From the NCBI RefSeq assembly GCF_009380215.1, contig NZ_WHUG01000010.1, positions 124,001 to 188,000 of the forward strand: a stretch of 64,000 nt of DNA. Reading direction: 5' to 3'. The position numbers were made by a program, and so were the translations under genes. Positions within the stretch are counted from its first letter, which is position 1; each line of letters begins with the position of its first letter. This DNA is from Rugamonas aquatica (lineage in GTDB: Bacteria > Pseudomonadota > Gammaproteobacteria > Burkholderiales > Burkholderiaceae_D). Below the pieces are notes generated by a model. It did not search any database. It worked only from the letters and a program-made list of their open reading frames with translations, and was not told the DNA's origin. Of this stretch, positions 42,187 to 50,102 are shown piece by piece.

Positions 42187-42699
42187 ATGCACGCTATCGC
42201 CCCCGAACTCCAGGTTGCGGCCTGGCTGAACGCCAAGCAGCCGCTGTCGCTAAGGCAGCTGCGCGGCAAAGTCATCGCCATCTATGTCTTCCAGATGCTG
42301 TGCCCCGGCTGCGTTTCGCACGGCATCCCGCAGGCCAAGACGATACGCAGCACTTTCGACGAACAGGACGTCGCCGTGCTCGGACTGCATTCCGTGTTCG
42401 AGCATCACGACGTGATGACGGAGAAAGCCCTGGCAGCCTTTTTGCACGAATACCGCATCCAGTTTCCGGTGGCGATAGACCAGCCGGCGCAGCGCGGCGC
42501 CATTCCTCTGACGATGGAACAGTACCAGCTGCGCGGGACGCCGACGCTGCTGCTGATCGATCGCCAGGGGCGGCTGCGGCTAAACCATTTCGGCCGCGCC
42601 GACGACATGCAGGTCGGCGCGCTGATCGGCCGCCTGCTCACGGAAGCGGCGGTGCAGCCGGAGGTGCACTGCGACGATACCGCCTGTAGCATCCGCTAG
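42187..42699 (+). CDS. TlpA/AhpC-type thiol-disulfide protein
   Basis: A 170-residue thioredoxin-fold protein of the redoxin type: RGKVIAIYVFQMLCPGCVSHGIPQA with Cys39-Pro-Gly-Cys42, the cis-Pro motif RGTPTLLLIDRQGRLRLNHFG, and a tail with two further cysteines (EVHCDDTACSIR). No signal peptide, so it acts in the cytoplasm, unlike most TlpA proteins. Nine bases separate it from the AhpD-like gene, and it could reduce that enzyme's cysteine pair. ATG follows AAGGAGCAACC. Confidence 0.87.
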   Translation: MHAIAPELQVAAWLNAKQPLSLRQLRGKVIAIYVFQMLCPGCVSHGIPQAKTIRSTFDEQDVAVLGLHSVFEHHDVMTEKALAAFLHEYRIQFPVAIDQPAQRGAIPLTMEQYQLRGTPTLLLIDRQGRLRLNHFGRADDMQVGALIGRLLTEAAVQPEVHCDDTACSIR

Positions 42700-42768
42700 T
42701 ACTCGGGCGGCCGCACTTTCACACACGGGATTCAGGAACGCATAATCCGCCACTACCGGAGAATCCAC

Positions 42769-43599
42769 ATGCGTATCCTGAATGTCCTGATCATCGTGCT
42801 GGCGGCGGCTTTGCTGTCCAGCTGCGCGTCCATGAGCTATAGCCGCAGCGTCAAGCAGACGGGCAGCATCGTCGACTACCTCTACCCGGACGCCAAGTCC
42901 GCGCCGGCCATGACGCCCACCGTCACGCGCCTGCGGCCGCCGGTGCGGGTCGGCATCGCCTTCGTGCCCGGCGCCGGCTGGGGCAACGGCATGCCGGAAA
43001 CGGCCCGCTTGAAACTGCTGGAGCGCGTGCGCGACTCCTTCTCCAGGCATCCCTACATCGGCAAGATCGAAATCATCCCGACGCAGTACATGCGCGCCAG
43101 GGGCGGCTTCACCAATCTCGAACAGGTGGCGCGCATGTTCGACGTTGAAGTGGTGGCCCTGCTCTCCTACGACCAGGTGCAGTTCAACGATTCCAACGCG
43201 CTGTCGGTGCTGTACTGGACCATCATCGGCGCCTATGTGGTGCACGGCGACCAGTACGACGTGCAGACCATGCTGGACGCCTCGGTGTTCGATGTGCAGA
43301 GCCACAAGCTGCTGTTCCGCGCGCCGGGCACCAGTCAGGTGAAGGGCAGCGCCAGCTGGGCGGGCTTCAGCGAAAAATCCCGCGCCGCGCAGACCGAGGG
43401 CTATAACGCCGCCGTCGACCAGCTGGTCCCCAACCTGCAGGCGGAGCTGGACAACTTCCGCGAACGCATCAAGCGCGACGCCAACTACCAGGTCGAGAAC
43501 AAGGAAGGCTACAAAGGCGGCGGCGCGATGGGCTGGTTCATGCTGGCATTGGCGGCGCTGCTGGCGGGCGTGGCATGGATGCAAAAGCGCAGTGAATAA
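42769..43599 (+). CDS. Rhombotarget lipoprotein (rhombosortase substrate)
   Basis: A 276-residue exported lipoprotein. Lipobox ALLSSC with Cys19; a soluble domain including RPPVRVGIAFVPGAGWGNGMPE, FTNLEQVARMFDVEVVALLSYDQVQFND and WTIIGAYVVHGDQYDVQTMLDASVFDVQ; and a C-terminal sorting tail of GGG, a hydrophobic helix (AMGWFMLALAALLAGVAWM) and QKRSE, as in GlyGly-CTERM proteins. It matches the rhombotarget family, always paired with a rhombosortase; the next gene is one, starting inside the end of this gene (GTG at 43592). The protease should cut near the glycines. The role of the released lipoprotein is unknown. Confidence 0.9.
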   Translation: MRILNVLIIVLAAALLSSCASMSYSRSVKQTGSIVDYLYPDAKSAPAMTPTVTRLRPPVRVGIAFVPGAGWGNGMPETARLKLLERVRDSFSRHPYIGKIEIIPTQYMRARGGFTNLEQVARMFDVEVVALLSYDQVQFNDSNALSVLYWTIIGAYVVHGDQYDVQTMLDASVFDVQSHKLLFRAPGTSQVKGSASWAGFSEKSRAAQTEGYNAAVDQLVPNLQAELDNFRERIKRDANYQVENKEGYKGGGAMGWFMLALAALLAGVAWMQKRSE

Positions 43600-44113
43600 T
43601 CTCCTTGAGTTCGACCGCCACGCGCTGCTGGCCGGCCAGTGGTGGCGGCTGTGGACCGGGCACCTGGTCCACTACACGCCGCAGCACGCGCTGATCGATT
43701 TCGCGGTGGTGCTGGCCGCCGCCGTGATCGTGGTGCAGCTGAGCGCCACGCCGGCCATCGGCATGCGCCGCCTTGCGCTGGCGCTGGGCTGGGGCGCGCC
43801 GTTCATTTCGGTGGGCATGCTGCTGATCGCGCCGGCCTGCCTGACCTATCGCGGCGCCTCGGGCATCGCCTCCATGCTGGTGGTGATGGCGGGCGGCGCT
43901 TTGTGGCCGCGCGCGGCGCGCTCGGTGCGTGCCGCACTGGTGCTGATGGCCGCCACGCTGCTGGCCAAGATCGGCGCCGAGGCCGCGGGATACGCCCACG
44001 GCTTGAGCGATCTGCCGGCCGACGTGGTGGTGGCCTGGCAGGCGCACCTGCTGGGCGTGGTCGCGGGCGCCATCACGTTCGCGGTGCGCAAGCCCCGGCT
44101 GCAACTGGATTAA
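43592..44113 (+). CDS. rrtA: Rhombosortase (rhomboid-family protease)
   Basis: Intramembrane serine protease of 173 residues, a compact rhomboid. WWRLWTGHLVHYTPQHALIDF is the conserved loop and helix of the family, YRGASGIAS holds the nucleophile Ser90 in the GASG motif, and AWQAHLLGVVAG the catalytic His152. It cleaves GlyGly-CTERM tails and so frees substrates from the membrane. The start is GTG at 43592, overlapping the rhombotarget gene by 8 bases. Both are a known dyad; here the pair stands alone with no other GlyGly-CTERM gene in the window. Confidence 0.9.
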   Translation: MNNLLEFDRHALLAGQWWRLWTGHLVHYTPQHALIDFAVVLAAAVIVVQLSATPAIGMRRLALALGWGAPFISVGMLLIAPACLTYRGASGIASMLVVMAGGALWPRAARSVRAALVLMAATLLAKIGAEAAGYAHGLSDLPADVVVAWQAHLLGVVAGAITFAVRKPRLQLD

Positions 44114-44171
44114 CTATCAATATAAATCCGACTTGTTTGTGTTTCACAAGCCTCAACATTGCCGTTAATTC

Positions 44172-44201
44172 TTGTGTATCTGGCATGGATATAGGCATAA
44201 T
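44172..44201 (+). promoter_or_regulatory. Candidate promoter of the third TonB receptor operon
   Basis: TTGTGT (44172-44177), 18 bases, CATAAT (44196-44201), in a 140-base gap after rrtA. ACTGGAGTACGAC is the ribosome site before the ATG at 44254. The boxes are imperfect. Confidence 0.4.
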
Positions 44202-44253
44202 CGTTCCGACTTAAACGATCCCTGCCCGATGTGTATCCTAACTGGAGTACGAC

Positions 44254-46650
44254 ATGAGCATCCCAGCCCGCACCGTCATTTCCGCCAGCCTGGCCGCTGC
44301 CTTCCTCGCACCGTCCGCGTGGGCGGCGGATGAGATTCAGTCGGTGGTCGTCACCGCACAATCCCGCAAGCAGTTCGTGCAGGATGTGCCGATGACCATA
44401 CAGGTGTTGACCGCCAAGGACATCGACGCCATCGGCGCCAAGGACCTGGGCGATTTGAACGGCTACATACCGGGCCTGGTGGTGGACGCGGTCGAACCGA
44501 CCCAACCCTCCTTCGGCATACGCGGCGTGCAGACGGGCGATTTCGGCATCGCCACCGATTCGCCGGTCGGCATTTATGTCGACGGCGTCTACACCGGCAA
44601 GACCGGCGGCGCGCTGATGAACTTCATCGACGTCCAGCGCATCGAGGTAATCAAGGGGCCGCAAGGCACGCTGTTCGGCCGTAACAGCGCGGCCGGCGCC
44701 ATCGCCATCACCACCAATGAACCGGGCAAGGAACTCGACGCCGCCGGCCGCATCAAGCTGGGCAAATACGGCCGCGCCAATGCCGACGTGATGATGAACC
44801 TGCCCATCACCGACACCTTCGCCGCCCGGCTGGTGGCGGTGCGATCGGGCAGCGAGGGCTGGGTCGACAACACCTCCACCGGCAAGAAGTCCGGCGGCGA
44901 CAAGGACTGGGCCACCCGCCTGACGCTGCGCAAGGACTTCGACGCCGCCAAGCTGGTGTTCGCGTGGGAGCACGAGAACATGGAGCAGTATGGCCGCCCT
45001 GCCTTCGGCGTCATCAAGGATCCACGACTGCCGCTGGGCGGCTACACCGGCGTCTACGACGCGGCCTACACCGCCAACTTCGTCAACCCTTTCAACGCGC
45101 CGCTGCAGAATGACCAGCAAGGCACCGAAGGCCGCATGTTCGACGGCGCCACGCTGCGCTTCGAAACGCCATTGGCCGGCATGGTGTTCAACTCCACCAC
45201 CGCCTACCGCCGCTTCACCACCCACAACATCACCGACAACGACGGCGGCAACCGCCCCGACCTGTACCTGACCACGCAGGACGCCAAGCGCGCCCACAGC
45301 TTCCAGCAGGAGTTCAAATTGTCCGGCAAGAGCGGCCAGCTGGATTGGATCGCGGGCCTGAGCTTCTTCCACAACAACGAGCACCAGGACGCCGGCGCCT
45401 TCGTCACCACCGGCACGCTCGACACCCTGGGCCAGTTCGCCGGCGGCCAGCCGAATTTCGCCATGCTGTTCGGTGGCCTGGGCGCGGCGGGCGTGCCGGG
45501 CGTCGGCCCCGATACGGTGTTCAGCTGGGACGAGACGCACTACAGCGACGTCCGCACCAAGTCGGCCTCGATCTACGGCGACACCATCTGGCACCTGTCG
45601 CCGTCGACCAACGTCACCGCCGGCTTGCGCTACACGCAGGACAAGAAGCAGATGACGTGGTTCGTGCCGGGCCGCGTGTCGCCGCAGCTGGACAACTTCC
45701 TCAACAGCTACGGGCCACTGGCCGGGCTGGATGCATCGGCCTTCCCGTCCAATGTGATCTTCAGCACGGCGGCGCAACTGGCGGCGTCGCCGGTGACGCG
45801 CGAGAAGGACTGGACCGACTGGAGCCCGCGCCTGGTGCTGGACCATAAGCTGAACCAGGACACGCTGCTGTTCACGTCCCTGTCACGTGGTTACCAGGCC
45901 GGCGGCTTCAACATCTTCACGCCGCCCAATCCGGCCGCGCCGGCCGCCGCAGGCAAAGACCCGAGCTTCGCGCCGGAGAAGATGACCAACTTCGAAGCCG
46001 GCGTGAAGCTGGCCCTGCCCGCTCTGCGCGCCACCGTCAACGCCTCGCTGTTCGCCTACAAGTTCAAGAACCTGCAGGACATCCAACTGTACAGCGTGGG
46101 CACGGTGCCGACCTATAACGTGGTGTCCAGCGACCAGAAGGCGCATGGCCTGGACCTGGAAGGCCGCATCCGCATCTCGCCACGCGTGACGGTGTTCGGC
46201 GGCATGGAGTATATCGACCAGACCTACACCCGCTACCAGCGCCTCGACGCCGCCGGCAACGTCACGCTGGACCTGGGCGGCCAGCCGGTCGGCACGCCGC
46301 GCGTGACAGCGATGGCGGGCGTGAACCTCAACTGGGAAACGCTGGGTGGCCGCAGCAGCCTGAATTTCCAGGGCACGCACGCGACCGCGCAACGCTGCAA
46401 CAACGACACCGCCAAGCTCCAGTGCCTGAGCACCGCGCAGCTCAAGACCGGCAAGGCCACCAGCAAGTTCGATCTGCGCCTGGCCTGGGACAGCCCCAGC
46501 TCGCGCTACGGCGTGGCGCTGTTGGTCAACAATGTGTTCGACCAGCGCTACATCACCAACCTTGGCGGTGAAACCGAACAGTATGGCGCGCCTTACGCCT
46601 ACCTCACGCCGCCGCGCATGATCGCGGTGGAATTCCGGGCCAGCCTGTAG
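44254..46650 (+). CDS. TonB-dependent receptor (siderophore-receptor-like)
   Basis: Outer-membrane receptor of 798 residues: signal peptide (VISASLAAAFLAPSAWA), TonB-box-like QSVVVTAQSRKQ, plug with QDVPMTIQVLTAKDIDAIGAKDLGDLNGYIPGLVV, the IRGV motif, YVDGVYTGKTGG and VEVIKGPQGTLFGRNSAAGAIAI-like IEVIKGPQGTLFGRNSAAGA, and a 22-strand barrel ending MIAVEFRASL. This type covers siderophore, vitamin and plant-compound receptors. The stop TAG is followed at once by the ATG of a serine hydrolase gene, then a MaoC-like gene, so the ligand may be an ester or amide processed by the hydrolase. No Fur-like box is evident before it. Confidence 0.88.
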   Translation: MSIPARTVISASLAAAFLAPSAWAADEIQSVVVTAQSRKQFVQDVPMTIQVLTAKDIDAIGAKDLGDLNGYIPGLVVDAVEPTQPSFGIRGVQTGDFGIATDSPVGIYVDGVYTGKTGGALMNFIDVQRIEVIKGPQGTLFGRNSAAGAIAITTNEPGKELDAAGRIKLGKYGRANADVMMNLPITDTFAARLVAVRSGSEGWVDNTSTGKKSGGDKDWATRLTLRKDFDAAKLVFAWEHENMEQYGRPAFGVIKDPRLPLGGYTGVYDAAYTANFVNPFNAPLQNDQQGTEGRMFDGATLRFETPLAGMVFNSTTAYRRFTTHNITDNDGGNRPDLYLTTQDAKRAHSFQQEFKLSGKSGQLDWIAGLSFFHNNEHQDAGAFVTTGTLDTLGQFAGGQPNFAMLFGGLGAAGVPGVGPDTVFSWDETHYSDVRTKSASIYGDTIWHLSPSTNVTAGLRYTQDKKQMTWFVPGRVSPQLDNFLNSYGPLAGLDASAFPSNVIFSTAAQLAASPVTREKDWTDWSPRLVLDHKLNQDTLLFTSLSRGYQAGGFNIFTPPNPAAPAAAGKDPSFAPEKMTNFEAGVKLALPALRATVNASLFAYKFKNLQDIQLYSVGTVPTYNVVSSDQKAHGLDLEGRIRISPRVTVFGGMEYIDQTYTRYQRLDAAGNVTLDLGGQPVGTPRVTAMAGVNLNWETLGGRSSLNFQGTHATAQRCNNDTAKLQCLSTAQLKTGKATSKFDLRLAWDSPSSRYGVALLVNNVFDQRYITNLGGETEQYGAPYAYLTPPRMIAVEFRASL

Positions 46651-48042
46651 ATGGCGCGTTGGTTCAAGCTGACTGCGGCGGCGGTACTGGTGCTCGCGGG
46701 CGGCGCGGTGCTGACGCTGGTGCTGCATCCGCCCGAGCTGCTGCGCGTGGGCGCGGGCTATGGCGCCAAGATGATCTGCTCCAATGTGTTTATCGCGGGC
46801 CGCTCGGCGCAGGCCGTGCTGGCCGACGATGTGCAGGCGCCCGGCCATCCCATTCTCAAGCTGCTGCAACTGAGCGTCGACGAAGACCGCAAGCTGGTGC
46901 GCGCCGATCTGCTGGGCTTTATCGGCAAAGGCCTGGCCGTGTACCGGCCTGGCACCGGCTGCGCGGTGGTGCCGGATGGCGATGTCGGGAAGGCCATGCA
47001 GTACCAGTTCGCGCCATTGAAGATGTGGACGCCCTCGTCCAGCGTGCCGTGGCCGACTGGCTCGCAGCCTGAGGCCGTGCCGGCGGTGCAGGCCTTGCTT
47101 GAGCAGGATGCGCTGGCCGGTCCCGGCATGCGCGGCATGGCGGTGATCCACCAGGGCCGGCTGATTGCGCAGCGCTATGGCGCGGGCTTCCACGCCGGCA
47201 TGCCGCTGCTGGGCTGGTCGATGACCAAGACTGTCAGCGCGGCGCTGGTCGGCATGCAGATCGCCGACGGCACGCTCAAGCCGCAGCAGAACGGTTTCTG
47301 GCCGGACGTCGCCGATCCGCGCGCAGCCATCACGCTGGCGCAGCTGATGGCGATGAGCAGCGGCCTGCAATTCAACGAGAGTTATGGCGCTGTCTCCGAC
47401 GTGACGCGCATGCTGTACCTGGAGCCGGACATGGCGGCCTACAGCGGCGCGCTGCCGCTGGCGCAGGCGCCGGGCAGCACCTGGAACTACTCCAGCGGCA
47501 CCACGCTGCTGCTGTCGCGGATCTGGCAGCGCGCGGCGTCCGACGCCAAACATGCGCCGACATCGGCGGCCGTGCTGTCGCTGCCCCGTGAGCGCCTGTT
47601 CGATCCGCTGGGCATGAGCAGCGCCGTGATGGAAGCGGATGCGCGCGGCAATATGGTCGGTTCCAGCTACATGTATGCGAGCACGCAGGACTGGGCGCGC
47701 TTCGGCCAGTTCCTGTTGCAGGACGGCGTATGGCAGGGCAAGCGCCTGCTGCCGGAAGGCTTCGTCGCCGGCATGCAGCAGGTGGCGCCGGCTTCGGGCG
47801 GCCAGTATGGACAAGGCCAGGTGTGGCGCTGGGGCCCGTCCGGCGCCACACCGGAAGGACAGAACCCTGATCTGCCGTTCAAGCTGCCGGCCGACACCTA
47901 CTGGCTGGAAGGCCACGACGGCCAGAGCATCGCCATCGTGCCGTCGAAGCAGCTGGTGGTGGTGCGGCTAGGTCTGACGCCGCACCGGCTGAACTATCAG
48001 CCGCAGGCGCTGCTGGCCGCCGTGGTCAAGGCGCTGGAATGA
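46651..48042 (+). CDS. Serine hydrolase, class C beta-lactamase/NylB-like
   Basis: A 463-residue membrane-anchored or exported serine hydrolase. N-terminal helix (AAAVLVLAGGAVLTLVLHP), then the penicillin-binding fold with Ser190-Met-Thr-Lys193 (SxxK, GWSMTKTVSAALVG), the tyrosine motif WNYSSGTTLLLS, and late EGHDGQSIAIVPSKQLVVVRLG in place of KTG. The group contains esterases and 6-aminohexanoate-dimer hydrolases; beta-lactamase activity is not implied. It directly abuts the TonB receptor gene and overlaps the MaoC-like gene (ATGATGG). Its likely task is to cleave what the receptor imports. Confidence 0.88.
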   Translation: MARWFKLTAAAVLVLAGGAVLTLVLHPPELLRVGAGYGAKMICSNVFIAGRSAQAVLADDVQAPGHPILKLLQLSVDEDRKLVRADLLGFIGKGLAVYRPGTGCAVVPDGDVGKAMQYQFAPLKMWTPSSSVPWPTGSQPEAVPAVQALLEQDALAGPGMRGMAVIHQGRLIAQRYGAGFHAGMPLLGWSMTKTVSAALVGMQIADGTLKPQQNGFWPDVADPRAAITLAQLMAMSSGLQFNESYGAVSDVTRMLYLEPDMAAYSGALPLAQAPGSTWNYSSGTTLLLSRIWQRAASDAKHAPTSAAVLSLPRERLFDPLGMSSAVMEADARGNMVGSSYMYASTQDWARFGQFLLQDGVWQGKRLLPEGFVAGMQQVAPASGGQYGQGQVWRWGPSGATPEGQNPDLPFKLPADTYWLEGHDGQSIAIVPSKQLVVVRLGLTPHRLNYQPQALLAAVVKALE

Positions 48043-48953
48043 TGGCTTCAGCCGGCGGCGCGGTTCCCTACAGCCTGTTGCGCCACCAGGGCGCGATGCT
48101 CAGGGCCACCGCCAGGATGCTGTTGCAGGCGGCCCGCAGGTCGCTGCTGCCAGCGTCCGCGCGCCACCACGCCGACGCTCCGCCCGCTGCACACGCCATC
48201 GCGCCGCTACAGCGCTGCATCGCCGCGCCGCCGGCGCAGCTGGTCGAACACTACATCCGCTGGTGCGGCGCGGCCGGCCGCTACCACGGCGCGCTGCCGC
48301 CGCACATGGTGTCGCAATGGAGCCTGCCGCTGGTGAGCGAGCTGCTGATGCAACTGCCCTACCGGCTCACCGGCATCATCAACCAGGGCGTGTCGATGAC
48401 CGTGCACGGCACGCTGCCACGCGGCGAGGCGTTGACGCTGCACGCTTCGGTCGAGCAGGTCACTCATGCCGACGGCTGGGCGAGGATAGTCGTCGCCATC
48501 GTCACCGGCACGGCGCAGGAAGCGCGGCTGGTGGAGACGCGGCTGCACATGCGCGTGCGCCTGCCCGGCCCGCGCAGCGCGCGCAAGGCGCCGGTGCGTC
48601 CGCCCGATCCGGCGTGGCAGAACGCCGGCACATGGCGGGCCGGGCCCAGCGACGGCCTGCGCTTCTCGCTGCTGACCGGCGACTTCAATCCCATCCACTG
48701 GTGCGGGCCGCTGGCGCGGCGTTCGGTGTTCGGCGCCAAGGTGCTGCACGGCTTCGGCAGCCTGGCGCGCAGTTGCGAAACGCTGGCGCCGGACAGCTTC
48801 CGCGAAATCGAGGTGCGCTTCCTGCGCCCCGTCGTGCTGGACGGCGACGCGCTGTCGGTGCAGCTGGCGCCCGGGGCCGATACCGATGGCCGGCGCGCGC
48901 TGCGGCTGGTCGGCGCGGACAATGCGGTGCACCTGGCGGGATGGCTGCGCTGA
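48039..48953 (+). CDS. MaoC-like hot-dog dehydratase
   Basis: A 304-residue soluble protein with two hot-dog halves. The C-terminal half has the hydratase-2 motif GDFNPIHWCGPLARRSVFGAKVLHGFGSLA with Asp and His catalytic residues and the closing VRFLRPVVLDGDALSV. The N-terminal half (YLLMQLPYRLTGI-like ELLMQLPYRLTGIINQGVSM, GEALTLHASVEQV) is degenerate, as in double-hot-dog proteins. It would act on acyl-CoA or acyl-carrier substrates. The start overlaps the stop of the serine hydrolase gene; two ATGs (48039, 48042) are possible. Substrate unknown. Confidence 0.85.
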   Translation: MMASAGGAVPYSLLRHQGAMLRATARMLLQAARRSLLPASARHHADAPPAAHAIAPLQRCIAAPPAQLVEHYIRWCGAAGRYHGALPPHMVSQWSLPLVSELLMQLPYRLTGIINQGVSMTVHGTLPRGEALTLHASVEQVTHADGWARIVVAIVTGTAQEARLVETRLHMRVRLPGPRSARKAPVRPPDPAWQNAGTWRAGPSDGLRFSLLTGDFNPIHWCGPLARRSVFGAKVLHGFGSLARSCETLAPDSFREIEVRFLRPVVLDGDALSVQLAPGADTDGRRALRLVGADNAVHLAGWLR

Positions 48954-49017
48954 GCTTGCGTGCCGCTACCGGCCGGTGTATCGTCACCGCAGTTCAACCA
49001 CTACCAAGGATGCAACG

Positions 49018-49593
49018 ATGACCGTACTGATACTGGGCTTGCTGGTTTTTCTCGGACTGCATTCGGTGCGTATTTTCGCCGACGACTGGCGCACCGCGAT
49101 GCGCGCCCGCCTGGGCGAGAATGGCTGGAAGGGACTCTACTCGCTGGTATCGCTGGCCGGGTTCGGCCTGGTCATCTGGGGCTACAGCCTGGCGCGGCAG
49201 CAGCCGGTGGTCGTGTGGTCGCCGCCGGCCTTCATGGCGCACATCGCCGCGCCGCTGATGGTGCTGGCCTTCATCCTGCTGGTGGCGGCCTATGTGCCGG
49301 GCAACGGCATCAAGGCGCGCCTGCATCATCCGATGACGCTGGCCGTCAAAGTCTGGGCGCTGGCCCACCTGCTGGCCAATGGCACGCTGCATGACATCAT
49401 CCTGTTCGGCAGCGTCCTGGTGTGGTCGGTGCTGCTGTTCCGCGCGGCGCGCAAGCGCGATGCGGCCGCCGGCGCCGTCTACCCGCCCGGCAAAGTGGTG
49501 GCGACGGCAATCACGGTGGTGGTGGGCTTCGGCGTCTCGGTGCTGTTCGCCCACTGGCTGCACCTGATGCTGATCGGCGTGAAGCCGTTCTAG
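49018..49593 (+). CDS. NnrU-family membrane protein
   Basis: Inner-membrane protein of 191 residues with about five helices. GLLVFLGLHSVRIFADDWR, GLYSLVSLAGFGLVIWGYSLAR, MTLAVKVWALAHLLANGTLHDIILFGSVLVW and HWLHLMLIGVKPF are the NnrU pattern, with conserved His residues in helices (LHS, HLLANG, HWLH). NnrU was found with nitrite/NO reduction genes but also occurs alone, and its function is not settled; no denitrification gene is here. ACCAAGGATGCAACG precedes the ATG at 49018. Confidence 0.92.
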   Translation: MTVLILGLLVFLGLHSVRIFADDWRTAMRARLGENGWKGLYSLVSLAGFGLVIWGYSLARQQPVVVWSPPAFMAHIAAPLMVLAFILLVAAYVPGNGIKARLHHPMTLAVKVWALAHLLANGTLHDIILFGSVLVWSVLLFRAARKRDAAAGAVYPPGKVVATAITVVVGFGVSVLFAHWLHLMLIGVKPF

Positions 49594-49597
49594 ACGC

Positions 49598-50005
49598 TCA
49601 GTGGCATTTGCCGCGGATGATGGCGGAGATCACCCACGGCAGCGAATACGGCCCCACCACGGCGATGGGGCCGATGTAGGCCGGTTGCAGCTTGAGCGCG
49701 TCCTCGTGCAGGCAATCGGGCACCTTGGCCTGTTCGAAGGCGGCGCTCATCTTGTCGTGCACGGTGGGCGACGTGGTGCCGAAGGCGCCAGCGGTGCGGC
49801 TGGCGGGGTCGACCGGATGCGGATCTTCGATGACGACGGCCCGCACCGCCTGGCGTATCAACTCGTCGGACAGCGGCGGCGGTTGACTGAGATCGCGCAC
49901 TACCGGCTCCGGCTGTTGCGACAATGGCGGCGTTGCCTGCTGCGGCAGGGCCGACGCGGCCAAAGACACCAGGGCCAACCAGGCGGCGACGATAATTTTC
50001 CTCAT
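49598..50005 (-). CDS. Exported protein of unknown function, 135 residues
   Basis: Signal peptide MRKIIVAAWLALVSLAASA, then a proline/glutamine-rich stretch (QQATPPLSQQPEPVVRDLSQPPPLSDEL) and a compact part with VHDKMSAAFEQAKVPDCLHEDALKLQPAYIGPIAVVGPYSLPWVISAIIRGKC. Two cysteines (in DCLHE and GKCH) may form a disulfide. It recalls short hypothetical proteins of Oxalobacteraceae with the same PDCLHEDALK pattern, but I cannot name a family. ATGGAGATTGG precedes the ATG. It converges on nnrU with a 4-base gap and is divergent from the methyltransferase gene. Confidence 0.78.
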   Translation of the reverse strand: MRKIIVAAWLALVSLAASALPQQATPPLSQQPEPVVRDLSQPPPLSDELIRQAVRAVVIEDPHPVDPASRTAGAFGTTSPTVHDKMSAAFEQAKVPDCLHEDALKLQPAYIGPIAVVGPYSLPWVISAIIRGKCH

Positions 50006-50102
50006 CCAATCTCCATTTTCTGCACACGATACGCTTCTACGTTCCCATCATAACAAAAATGCATTAACATCAGTAGCCTCCCACCTCAGCGAAGGACGGA
50101 CT

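Noticed and set aside
44110..47916. Two long minus-strand frames opposite the third TonB receptor and the serine hydrolase
   Set aside because: Both are antisense shadows with no motif; the plus-strand genes have signal peptides and family motifs.
46651..48042. Serine hydrolase as a class C beta-lactamase
   Set aside because: SxxK and a Tyr motif are present, but the KTG box is absent and the operon context points to an esterase or amidase.
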